This document shows, piece after piece, positions 28,461 through 36,161 of a DNA stretch of 64,000 bases. The position numbers and the translations under genes were made by a program. Under the pieces are notes generated by a model that saw only the letters and a program-made list of their open reading frames with translations, did no database searches and was not told where the DNA came from. Where the stretch lies: contig NZ_LNYA01000024.1 of NCBI RefSeq assembly GCF_001467615.1, forward strand, positions 268,654-332,653. The letters are read 5' to 3'. The first letter of the stretch is position 1. Each line of letters opens with the position of its first letter. The DNA is from Legionella erythra (GTDB lineage: Bacteria; Pseudomonadota; Gammaproteobacteria; Legionellales; Legionellaceae).

Positions 28461-28774
28461 ATCGCTCCTCGGTTGACAGCGTTAGACTTCATTCTCCAGG
28501 TATCAGAACCCCGATTGTCTTTGTGTGCAGGTAAGCCAAACAACAGAATTGTTTTGATGCCTAAAGCGATGCTCTCCTTCAGTTCATGCAACAGGTCTTT
28601 AGACAATGGATAACATCCCGGCATAGTCGATACTTCTTTTTTGATTTTTTTGCCATGGCTAACAAAAAGAGGGTAAATGAGGCAGTCTAAATGGATGTGG
28701 TTTTCTCGTACCAGGTCTTTTATACCCGGATTATAACGCAGTCTTCTCTGGTATGGACCCGGGGAAAAAGTCAT
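28427..28774 (-). pseudogene. hemB: Truncated 5-aminolevulinate dehydratase (N-terminal fragment)
   Basis: 115-residue frame. Residues 1-91 align by eye with the start of HemB: RRLRYNPGIKDLVREN, LIYPLFVSHG, STMPGCYPLSKD, GIKTILLFGLPAHKD. After GSD the similarity stops abruptly and the frame runs on into the hemE leader and start. The metal-binding cysteines and both catalytic lysines of HemB lie in the missing two thirds, so this cannot be an active enzyme. The junction is at about 28499, only some 40 bases before the hemE start, as if an internal deletion joined hemB to hemE. An intact hemB must exist elsewhere. Confidence 0.85.
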
Positions 28775-28830
28775 AGGATATCCACAACGAAAGGCGCGAA
28801 GTAATTATAGACGATAGCTGATTAAATTTC

Positions 28831-28859
28831 TTGCTATGTGTGCAATATTTTACTATAAC
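28831..28859 (+). promoter_or_regulatory. Probable hemA operon promoter
   Basis: TTGCTA, a 17-base spacer and TATAAC on the plus strand, about 66 bases upstream of the hemA ATG. On the other strand a TATAAT at 28809-28804 points toward hemB'-hemE but has no good -35 box. The intergenic region therefore probably holds divergent promoters, where coordinated control of both arms could act. Confidence 0.5.
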
Positions 28860-28925
28860 CTGTGTATGTCCCTTAACACTTTAACCTAATTGCAAATTTT
28901 TCTTTAATGTTTAAGGTGGCGTTGT

Positions 28926-30197
28926 ATGAAGAGATTGCATTGTATCAGTTTATCTCATAAAAATTATGATATTCAAGTGCGTAGTCGATTTAGCATGTCC
29001 CCGGAACAATATTCACTCGCATTGCATGAGTTGTGCGAGTTGGGAACTGTAAATGAAGCCTGCATCCTCAATACCTGTAACCGGTTTGAAATCGTCTGCA
29101 TTGTCTCCGATCCCGGCATTGTCTATTCCTGGCTTTCATTACGGACTAAAACCAGTCTTGAAGAGTTATTGAATTATTTTGTTGATCTGTCAGGTATTGA
29201 TGCCTTAAAACACATCATGCGAGTAGTGGCCGGGTTGGAGGCCAAAATTTATGGTGAAAAAAATATCAATGGCCAGGTTAAACAAGCGTTTTTGGAAGCC
29301 AAAAAGAATAACCTCATCGGCCATACCCTGGAAACAATTTACGCCTACAGTTTTCAGGTGTCAAAAGCCATTCAAAACCATATTGCTTTACCCATGTCAT
29401 CGATTACGCAATGCTTTTTCCATGAACTTGAGGCGCAATATACCGATCACTATAACAAAAATTACCTTTTTATCGGCACCGGTAAACTGGTCAAGGAAGT
29501 CCTGACTAACCTCATCCCTTATCAACCCAATCAAATCGTTGTCGCCTCGCATAATCCGGAAAGGGTCTGTGATGAGTTAAAGCAAATAGCCACGGTGATT
29601 CATATTGATGACATTACCCCCCATCTTTTCAATGTTGATGTCATTTTTTCGGCAACCAATACCAATCAACCCATCTTAAAAGACAGGGATTATTGCGAAT
29701 TTAACCCGAACAGGAAGGTTTATATTGCGGATGCCTCTTTGCCCCGGAGTTTCGACTCGTCAATCCGGCAATACCCCAATGTCAACTACTTTGATGTCGA
29801 TGACCTGGCTTCCGTCTCGGAAGAGGAGAATAGAAGCAAATATGGCGACCTTGACCAGTATCTTGACGGTCTCATTAATAGAGAGGTCATTTCGTTACAG
29901 CAGATACTCGACAAATCCTACATGAGTAAAATCATTGAGCCGCAACGGGAAGTCCTTAAAAATTACCTGGATAATGTTATCTCTCAAACACTTAATGACG
30001 TTGATTTCAAAGCTAATCCCGAGAAACATGTCAAAAAATTAACGAAAGAATTATCCGGCACCATGATGCATTTGTGTACTATACTGTTACGGCATTGTTG
30101 TAAAGACAATGACATGAAAACCATTAGTGATTTACGTGCCTTGATTGAAAGACACAACAACAATTACCTGTTGACCAAAAAAGTCAATGACAGGTAA
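28926..30197 (+). CDS. hemA: Glutamyl-tRNA reductase, divergent
   Basis: First committed enzyme of C5 tetrapyrrole synthesis: reduces glutamyl-tRNA to glutamate-1-semialdehyde with NADPH. 423 residues. Catalytic Cys51 lies in ILNTCNRFEIV; HIMRVVAGLEAKIYGEKNINGQVKQAF replaces the usual HL..VASGLDS.VLGE.QILGQVK; the NADPH fold follows from about 180 (NYLFIGTGKLVKE) and the C-terminal dimerisation helices from about 320. The protein is clearly a HemA but more divergent than the housekeeping genes around it. AAGGTGG precedes the ATG. First gene of the plus-strand arm with BLUF, hemJ and an ABC transporter. Confidence 0.93.
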   Translation: MKRLHCISLSHKNYDIQVRSRFSMSPEQYSLALHELCELGTVNEACILNTCNRFEIVCIVSDPGIVYSWLSLRTKTSLEELLNYFVDLSGIDALKHIMRVVAGLEAKIYGEKNINGQVKQAFLEAKKNNLIGHTLETIYAYSFQVSKAIQNHIALPMSSITQCFFHELEAQYTDHYNKNYLFIGTGKLVKEVLTNLIPYQPNQIVVASHNPERVCDELKQIATVIHIDDITPHLFNVDVIFSATNTNQPILKDRDYCEFNPNRKVYIADASLPRSFDSSIRQYPNVNYFDVDDLASVSEEENRSKYGDLDQYLDGLINREVISLQQILDKSYMSKIIEPQREVLKNYLDNVISQTLNDVDFKANPEKHVKKLTKELSGTMMHLCTILLRHCCKDNDMKTISDLRALIERHNNNYLLTKKVNDR

Positions 30198-30223
30198 AAC
30201 AACTGGCTAACAAAGGGAACGTC

Positions 30224-30646
30224 ATGGATTTGAAACAGTTGATTTATACGAGCAGCGCTTTACCGCAGGTAAAAACGGAGGATATTGAGGCCATCTGGGA
30301 ACATGCTTCCGCCAACAATAAAAAATATAATATTACCGGCGTCTTACTGTTTAACAAGTTTAAATTTGTGCAGATACTGGAAGGTGACGCTGTCGCCATA
30401 TCGAATTTATATCATCTCATTTCCCGGGATGAACGACATCACAAATTATTAATCATTGGGTGTCAGGATATCGTGGAAAGGGATTTTCCCTTTTGGTCCA
30501 TGGGATACATCGCGGAAATCATGGTTAATAAATCCATTATCCTCAAATACTCCGCGGATGAGGAATTTGAACCCGAACGGATGAAATACGAATCCTTAAG
30601 GCGCATGCTGATTCAATTGTCGGCCAGTAAGCTCAACATGACCTGA
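30224..30646 (+). CDS. BLUF-domain blue-light photoreceptor
   Basis: 140 residues, a stand-alone BLUF protein of PixD size. FAD-binding and photochemistry residues are at the canonical positions: Tyr8 (LIYTS), Asn31/Asn32 (ANNKKYNITGVLLF), Gln50 (FVQILEG), Trp91 and Met93 (FPFWSMGY), the same numbering as cyanobacterial PixD/Slr1694. ITGVLLF and the DERHHKL segment are family hallmarks. A short C-terminal helical cap follows, with no output domain, so it must act through a partner. It lies 26 bases after hemA and 79 bases before hemJ, inside the tetrapyrrole operon, so a role in light control of tetrapyrrole flux is the natural hypothesis. Confidence 0.93.
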   Translation: MDLKQLIYTSSALPQVKTEDIEAIWEHASANNKKYNITGVLLFNKFKFVQILEGDAVAISNLYHLISRDERHHKLLIIGCQDIVERDFPFWSMGYIAEIMVNKSIILKYSADEEFEPERMKYESLRRMLIQLSASKLNMT

Positions 30647-30725
30647 TTTGAATTCATACGGTGAAGATGTTATATCATTTAAAATGAGTCTGTTTAACCG
30701 TCTATATAATAACAAGGGAACAGGT

Positions 30726-31154
30726 ATGTGGTTTTTATGGGTTAAATCTTTTCATATTGTGGCCATTGTCGCCTGGTTTGGGGGCTTGCTTTACTTACCC
30801 AGGTTATTTGTTTATCACACGCAAAGCAGCGATCAAATCAGCATCGAACGCTTTAAAATCATGGAACGGCGCTTATATTACGGCATCATCTGGCCCGCAG
30901 GCATTATAGCCACTATATTGGGTTTAATCTTGCTATACGCCAATTGGCCTTATTATCTATCGCAACCCTGGATGCATGTCAAATTCATGGCCGTGGTGGT
31001 GCTATGGGCTTATCACCTGCTCTCTGGCCACTACCGCCGTTTATTTGCGGAAGATAAAAACACTAAATCGACCCTTTATTTCCGGCTATTTAATGAATTT
31101 CCAACCTTGCTATTGATATTAATCGTCGTTATGGTGGAAGTCAGGCCTTTTTAA
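30726..31154 (+). CDS. hemJ: Protoporphyrinogen IX oxidase, HemJ type
   Basis: Membrane enzyme that oxidises protoporphyrinogen IX to protoporphyrin IX. 142 residues from the ATG at 30726, preceded by a purine-rich GGGAACAGG; the frame's earlier ATG (30648) would add 26 residues unlike HemJ. Four membrane helices; key motifs are WVKSFHIVAIVAWFGGLLYLPRLFVYH (conserved His and Arg), MERRLYYGI, WMHVKFMAVVVLWAYH and FNEFPTLLLILIVVMVEVRPF. It delivers the substrate shared by ferrochelatase and Mg-chelatase. Confidence 0.93.
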   Translation: MWFLWVKSFHIVAIVAWFGGLLYLPRLFVYHTQSSDQISIERFKIMERRLYYGIIWPAGIIATILGLILLYANWPYYLSQPWMHVKFMAVVVLWAYHLLSGHYRRLFAEDKNTKSTLYFRLFNEFPTLLLILIVVMVEVRPF

Positions 31155-31186
31155 AGACAAACCTTGCCATTAAAAGAGAATGCGAC

Positions 31187-32152
31187 ATGAAAAAATTAGT
31201 CTTCATGGCCTTATTTCTACTGGTTGGTTTCTCGCTCTATTTTTTTCTCCATGCCAAGGAAGCGGAAACCATTCATCCCACGTTAGAAAAAGCCGAAAAA
31301 ATTGTCTATGCCACCGGCGAAGTGGAGCCAGTCAAGTGGGCCAAGATTGCGGCCAGCAAAACGGCCACGGTCGAGCAAATCAATGTGACCGAGGGGCAGG
31401 AAATCAAAGCAGGACAGGTCTTGGCTTACCAGAATAACCGCGTTGAAAAAGCCGCACTGACGAGTTTTCTTTCACGACTTGATTATCTAAAAAAAGAAAA
31501 TGAACGCTATCAGGCGCTATTGAAAAAAAATTTAGTCAGCGTCACCGCGGCAGAGGAAGCGCTGAGCAATTATGAACAGGCCCTCGCCAATTATGAGGGT
31601 CAAAAGAAATTGCTTGACCGCATCACCCTGGTTTCACCCATTGACGGCATCCTGTTACGAAAGGACATTGAGCTCGGGGAGTTAGCAAAAAGCGGCACCA
31701 CCATTTTTTGGGTGGGCAAGCCGAGACCTTTACAGATTACCGCCCTGGTGGATGAGGAAGACATTCCTTTGGTGCACGTCGGTCAATTGGTACTCATCAA
31801 ATCCGATGCATACCCGAATCAGGTCATGACAGGAAAAGTCAAGAAAATTACCCCGAAGGGGGATCCTGAAACGCGGCAATTCCGAGTACGGATTAGCCTG
31901 CCTGACAATACCCCATTATTGATAGGCATGACGGTGGAAATCAATATCGTGGCCGAAGTCGTTGATCATGCCTTGATGGTGCCCTTGACTACAGTTTATG
32001 AAGGCAAAGTTTACCGCAAAACGGCTCAGGGTTTTGAACCGGTGGCTGTAAAAACCGGAATTACCACCTTACAAAAGGTACAACTTATCAGCGATAATAT
32101 CAAAGCAACCGACCGTTTGTTATTAAATCCTGCCCAATCCTTGAGGCACTGA
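31187..32152 (+). CDS. Periplasmic adaptor (HlyD/MacA-like) of an ABC exporter
   Basis: 321 residues. N-terminal signal anchor (about 3-22), lipoyl half-motifs (VEQINVTEGQEIKAGQVLAY and RITLVSPIDGILLRKDIELGEL), a short coiled-coil hairpin between them (about 85-145), beta-barrel and membrane-proximal domains to the end. The hairpin is shorter than in MacA. Such adaptors link an inner-membrane pump to a TolC-like channel, which is not encoded here. Two bases before the permease gene; the three form one transport system. Substrate unknown. Confidence 0.85.
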   Translation: MKKLVFMALFLLVGFSLYFFLHAKEAETIHPTLEKAEKIVYATGEVEPVKWAKIAASKTATVEQINVTEGQEIKAGQVLAYQNNRVEKAALTSFLSRLDYLKKENERYQALLKKNLVSVTAAEEALSNYEQALANYEGQKKLLDRITLVSPIDGILLRKDIELGELAKSGTTIFWVGKPRPLQITALVDEEDIPLVHVGQLVLIKSDAYPNQVMTGKVKKITPKGDPETRQFRVRISLPDNTPLLIGMTVEINIVAEVVDHALMVPLTTVYEGKVYRKTAQGFEPVAVKTGITTLQKVQLISDNIKATDRLLLNPAQSLRH

Positions 32153-32154
32153 TT

Positions 32155-33408
32155 ATGTTCTTTCTGTTGTCGATTGCGAACAAGTATTTAAACTACCATC
32201 GCCGGGCAACCACGGTTGCCGTACTCGGGGTTGCGATTGGCGTGGGCTTTTACATTGCGCTCGCCGCCCTGTTGCAGGGGCTGCAACTGTATTTTACCGA
32301 ACAGGTGATTAATAATTCACCGCATATCGTCCTTAAGGATGAATTCCGCACTGTGTCCAAACAGCCGTCAGAACTCTACTTTAACCATCCGGATAATGTG
32401 CAGATGATTGGTTTAAAACCTAAAAATGATAACCGCGGCATACGCGGCTCTCAACGGATCATCAGCGGATTGACGCAGCGCACCGACATCGACGTATCGC
32501 CTGTATTAAGCGAAGAAGTCTTTTTACAAGTGGGCAGCCGAACAGTAACCGCATTGTTGTATGGCATCATTCCCAAAAAAGAAGAAAAAATCACCCACTT
32601 GAATGAACAACTGCTCAACGGCGCGAAGTTATCCGATTTTTATACCACGCCAAATGGGATTATTCTGGGTGAAGGCCTGGCCAAAAAGCTTGGGGTTAAA
32701 CCCGGCGACAGCCTGTTTGCAACATCCAATCAAGGGAATAAATTAAACACCAAAGTCATCGGCTTATTCCGCAGCGGCATTGCCTCCCAGGATGATCAAC
32801 AATGCTATATGCTGCTCAATAAAGTTCAAGTTTTGGTCAAGAAAAAAAATACCTTAAACCAAATCAAAATGCGGGTGACAGGTAATGTACAAAACGCCAT
32901 AACAATCGCTCAGGACATCGAAAATACCTACTTATATAAAACCCAAAGTTGGCAAGAACTTAATCAAAATATTTTTAGGGTCTTCACCATTCAAAATGGC
33001 GTGTTATACACCTGTACTGTGGCTCTCCTAGCTATTGCACTGTTCAGCATGTACAACATTATTTCAACCATTGTGAATGAAAAAAAGAAAGACATTGCCA
33101 TATTAAAATCCATGGGTTTTCAGGTAAAAGACATTCGCACCATTTTTCTGCTGCAGGGCATTACTATTGGTATTACGGGTTGTCTGATTGGTTGGTTAAT
33201 TGGTTTTTCATTGGTTGAAATGTTATCGGCTATTCGTTTTGAAAACTCCAGTTTCACCAAAACCCAAGGCTTTGTGCTGAATAAGGGCTTCACCAATTAT
33301 TTAATTTCTGCCTTGTTTGCACTCACCATATCCATCCTCGCCGCCATTATACCCGCTCGGAGGGCCTCAGCCTTACTGCCGGTTGACATTATTCGGGGAG
33401 ATACCTAA
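32155..33408 (+). CDS. MacB/FtsX-type ABC transporter permease
   Basis: 417 residues. One membrane helix near the N-terminus (about 20-42), a large periplasmic MacB core domain (about 45-275), then three membrane helices in the FtsX domain (about 283-410). The end ILAAIIPARRASALLPVDIIRG is the classical MacB/LolC/FtsX C-terminal signature. This is a mechanotransmission-type permease, which drives periplasmic export and not transport across the inner membrane. It overlaps the ATPase gene by one base. Confidence 0.88.
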   Translation: MFFLLSIANKYLNYHRRATTVAVLGVAIGVGFYIALAALLQGLQLYFTEQVINNSPHIVLKDEFRTVSKQPSELYFNHPDNVQMIGLKPKNDNRGIRGSQRIISGLTQRTDIDVSPVLSEEVFLQVGSRTVTALLYGIIPKKEEKITHLNEQLLNGAKLSDFYTTPNGIILGEGLAKKLGVKPGDSLFATSNQGNKLNTKVIGLFRSGIASQDDQQCYMLLNKVQVLVKKKNTLNQIKMRVTGNVQNAITIAQDIENTYLYKTQSWQELNQNIFRVFTIQNGVLYTCTVALLAIALFSMYNIISTIVNEKKKDIAILKSMGFQVKDIRTIFLLQGITIGITGCLIGWLIGFSLVEMLSAIRFENSSFTKTQGFVLNKGFTNYLISALFALTISILAAIIPARRASALLPVDIIRGDT

Positions 33409-34100
33409 TGAATCAAGCCACTCCCGTTTTAGAAACCGTCTCTTTAAGCAAAGTCTTAGGCTCTGAATTAATACCTGTTCAATTGGTTAAAAATATAGAT
33501 TTAGCGATTTATCCGGGTGAATTTGTCACCATCACCGGCCCATCCGGTTCGGGAAAATCATCCTTGCTTTTTTTATTGGGTTTGCTTGATAAACCCACTG
33601 CAGGTAATCTCCTCATTGAAAACCAGGCCACCAATCAACTAAGCACCGAGCAATTAGCGCAAATACGTCTGGAAAAAATAGGTTTTGTTTTTCAATTTCA
33701 TTTTTTAATCCAGGAATTTACAGCGATTGAAAACGTTTTACTGCCGATGCGTAAACTGAATCGTGTGAAAGAACACGCCGCTTTTGAACGGGCGAAAGCC
33801 TTACTTTGCCATTTTGGCCTTGAAAAAAAAATCAACAATCGACCCAATGAACTGTCAGGAGGGGAGCGTCAACGGGTTGCGATAGCCAGAGCCTTAGCCA
33901 ATAATCCGGCGATTATCATTGCCGATGAACCGACAGGAAATTTGGATTCTGTCAATGCCGAAATAGTTATTGAACTCATGATGAAGTTAGCGCATGAAGA
34001 ACAGAAAGCGGTATTGATTGTCACTCATAACACTGAATATGCAGAGCGTGCTGATAGAAACATCCGAATTAGTGATGGGGTCATTGTTGCGTCTCCGTAG
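33408..34100 (+). CDS. ABC transporter ATPase (MacB/LolD type)
   Basis: 230 residues. Walker A GPSGSGKSS, Q-loop in GFVFQFHFL, signature LSGGERQR, Walker B IIIADEPTGNLDS, switch His in IVTHN. Sequence style (ATPase of the LolD/MacB group) fits the adjoining permease. Last gene of the plus-strand arm; its stop is 16 bases from that of the convergent hemL-chlM gene. Confidence 0.93.
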   Translation: MNQATPVLETVSLSKVLGSELIPVQLVKNIDLAIYPGEFVTITGPSGSGKSSLLFLLGLLDKPTAGNLLIENQATNQLSTEQLAQIRLEKIGFVFQFHFLIQEFTAIENVLLPMRKLNRVKEHAAFERAKALLCHFGLEKKINNRPNELSGGERQRVAIARALANNPAIIIADEPTGNLDSVNAEIVIELMMKLAHEEQKAVLIVTHNTEYAERADRNIRISDGVIVASP

Positions 34101-34116
34101 CATTTAAACCGTTAAG

Positions 34117-36126
34117 CTACTCGTTTTTTTCAAAAACAACCAGTGTGGAGTAATAAAAAAACTCGTTGGTTTTTTTAATAAAAACAGGCTTGAAATTGTA
34201 TTTTTTTGCCAGATTAATGAATGGTTTCATTTTTAACAGATGGGCACGAGTTGCTTTCTTTGCACCCGGTAATAACTCCCCTATTTTTTTCCAAGTCGCC
34301 AACAATACGCTGTAAGGAGCAAAACTAATAATGACCATCTTATCAGCCAACTGAAATAGTTTATCGACCATTTGTTCCGCTACAGGCTGCGGGTAATGAA
34401 AGATCACGTCGAGACAGATGACATTATCATATTTCCCTTGCAAGTCTTCTAAATTGGAAACAATAAATTGGGCGTTGATCTTTCGATTGCCTTGTTGTGA
34501 ATAGCGGTTTTTTGCTTCAGTCACCATAGCTTTTGAAATATCCGATGCAACAATGGCAGAGGGTGATTGCTTGCTGAGTTCAATAGCGACTATACCCACC
34601 CCACAACCGGCGTCACAAAAGCTTTTATTCCTGATATTGTCAGTCTTCCCCAGATAACCAATCAAATTTTCCACAACCTGTTGATGGCCCTGTCTAATCT
34701 TTTTTTGAATGAAATTGGCTTTATCGCTCGCGCTGTAGATTAATTTCCAACGCTCAAAGCCGATGTGATTGAAATAGTCCGCTGTTTGAGTTAATGCCTC
34801 CTGGTGAGAACTTAAAACCTCACCGGAGGCATTAAACTTTTTTCTTAATGCCTCGTTCAGCGTTTCTTCAGCGGCGGACAAGGTTTTATCAATGTCGTCC
34901 TGACCATGACAAATGGAGACAAATCCTGCCTCAAACATCGATGGAGCAAGGTATATCCCTTTATCGAGCATGCCGTGGAAGAAAAAATTGAATAAGGCTT
35001 CATTGCCTTCTGCTACATCGGAAAAATTGGCAATTTCTTTTTTAGGATTAAAAAAGAAACCAAACATCCCGCCTCTGGAAAGAGCATGCAGAGGGATCCC
35101 CAAACGCTCTCCTAGGTCATTAAAGCCACGCACTAAGGAGTCGGTTGTTTTAGATAGGCGGTAAAAAAAGCCTGGGGCAGCCAATTGATCAATTGTCGCT
35201 AAGCCCACGGTCATGACCAAAGGATTACCTGACAAGGTTCCCGCCTGGTAAACGCCGCCGACGGGAGCTAAGTAATCCATAATGTCTGCTCGTCCGCCTA
35301 AGGCACCGACAGGCATGCCACCGCCGATGACTTTTCCAAGCGTGGTTAGATCCGGTTTAATATTGAAAAGCGATTGTGCCCCTCCAAGGGCCACACGAAA
35401 TCCAGTCATTACTTCATCAAAGATTAACAAGGCCTCATATTGATCACACAACGCTCTAAGTCCTTGTAAAAATCCTTCCTGCGGTAATACAAATCCCATA
35501 TTGCCACAGACCGGTTCTATAATAATCGCCGCGATATCCTCGCCATAATTTTTAAACAGCAACGCCACTTCATCGAGGTTGTTATAATCAGCAATTAAGG
35601 TATGCTCCGTTACACTCGCGGGAACGCCAGGCGTTGAGGGAATGCCTAAAGTCAACACACCCGAACCCGCTTTTGCCAATAAGCAATCGCTATGACCATG
35701 GTAACAGCCTTTGAATTTTATGATTTTATTGCGTCCAGTATATCCGCGAGCCAGACGGATGGCCGTCATTGCCGCTTCTGTGCCTGAATTCATCATACGG
35801 ATTTTTTCAAGTGCCGGCATCAATGCCCTTATTCGCTCGCCTAATTGTATTTCCTGAACACTGGGTGCGCCAAAACTTAAAAAATGACCCAGGGCTTCAC
35901 GAGCCGCTTCGACCACGTCTTTATTGCAATGCCCTAAAATCATGGGGCCCCAGGACCCGACATAATCGATGTATTTTTTGCCGTCTACATCAATCAAATA
36001 AGCGCCTTGCCCTTCTTTGAAAAAGACTGGTATTCCGCCCACCGATTTAAACGCCCTGACCGGTGAATTGACTCCGCCAGGAAAAAGAGCCTGCGCTTGT
36101 TCAAATAACTGAGACGATAAGGTCAT
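34117..36126 (-). CDS. HemL-ChlM fusion: glutamate-1-semialdehyde aminomutase + Mg-protoporphyrin IX methyltransferase
   Basis: 669 residues in one frame. Residues 1 to about 430 are a complete PLP aminomutase (HemL): FPGGVNSPVRAFKSVGG, MNSGTEAAMTAIRLARGYTGR, FDEVMTGFR and Lys265 in TLGKVIGGGMPVGA, at the usual HemL position. Residues about 440-669 are a SAM methyltransferase: YFNHIGFERWKLIYS, the SAM loop CDAGCGVG (504-511), ASDISKAMVTEA, YDNVICLDVIFHYPQ and IGELLPGAKKATRAH. These match plant and cyanobacterial ChlM much better than generic methyltransferases. The start is the ATG at 36126 with GGAGG 8 bases upstream. The fusion joins the second step of the pathway with the step after Mg insertion. 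Last gene of the minus-strand arm, 35 bases after bchD. Confidence 0.93.
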   Translation of the reverse strand: MTLSSQLFEQAQALFPGGVNSPVRAFKSVGGIPVFFKEGQGAYLIDVDGKKYIDYVGSWGPMILGHCNKDVVEAAREALGHFLSFGAPSVQEIQLGERIRALMPALEKIRMMNSGTEAAMTAIRLARGYTGRNKIIKFKGCYHGHSDCLLAKAGSGVLTLGIPSTPGVPASVTEHTLIADYNNLDEVALLFKNYGEDIAAIIIEPVCGNMGFVLPQEGFLQGLRALCDQYEALLIFDEVMTGFRVALGGAQSLFNIKPDLTTLGKVIGGGMPVGALGGRADIMDYLAPVGGVYQAGTLSGNPLVMTVGLATIDQLAAPGFFYRLSKTTDSLVRGFNDLGERLGIPLHALSRGGMFGFFFNPKKEIANFSDVAEGNEALFNFFFHGMLDKGIYLAPSMFEAGFVSICHGQDDIDKTLSAAEETLNEALRKKFNASGEVLSSHQEALTQTADYFNHIGFERWKLIYSASDKANFIQKKIRQGHQQVVENLIGYLGKTDNIRNKSFCDAGCGVGIVAIELSKQSPSAIVASDISKAMVTEAKNRYSQQGNRKINAQFIVSNLEDLQGKYDNVICLDVIFHYPQPVAEQMVDKLFQLADKMVIISFAPYSVLLATWKKIGELLPGAKKATRAHLLKMKPFINLAKKYNFKPVFIKKTNEFFYYSTLVVFEKNE

Positions 36127-36161
36127 GGCGTATTCCTCCAAATAGGCTACTGTCCTGCCGC

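Noticed and set aside
34117-34830. Generic SAM methyltransferase (for example UbiG-like) as the fusion partner of HemL
   Set aside because: Several ChlM-specific stretches (GFERW, CLDV..HYPQ, IGELLPG..KATRA) are present, and Mg-chelatase genes are next to it.
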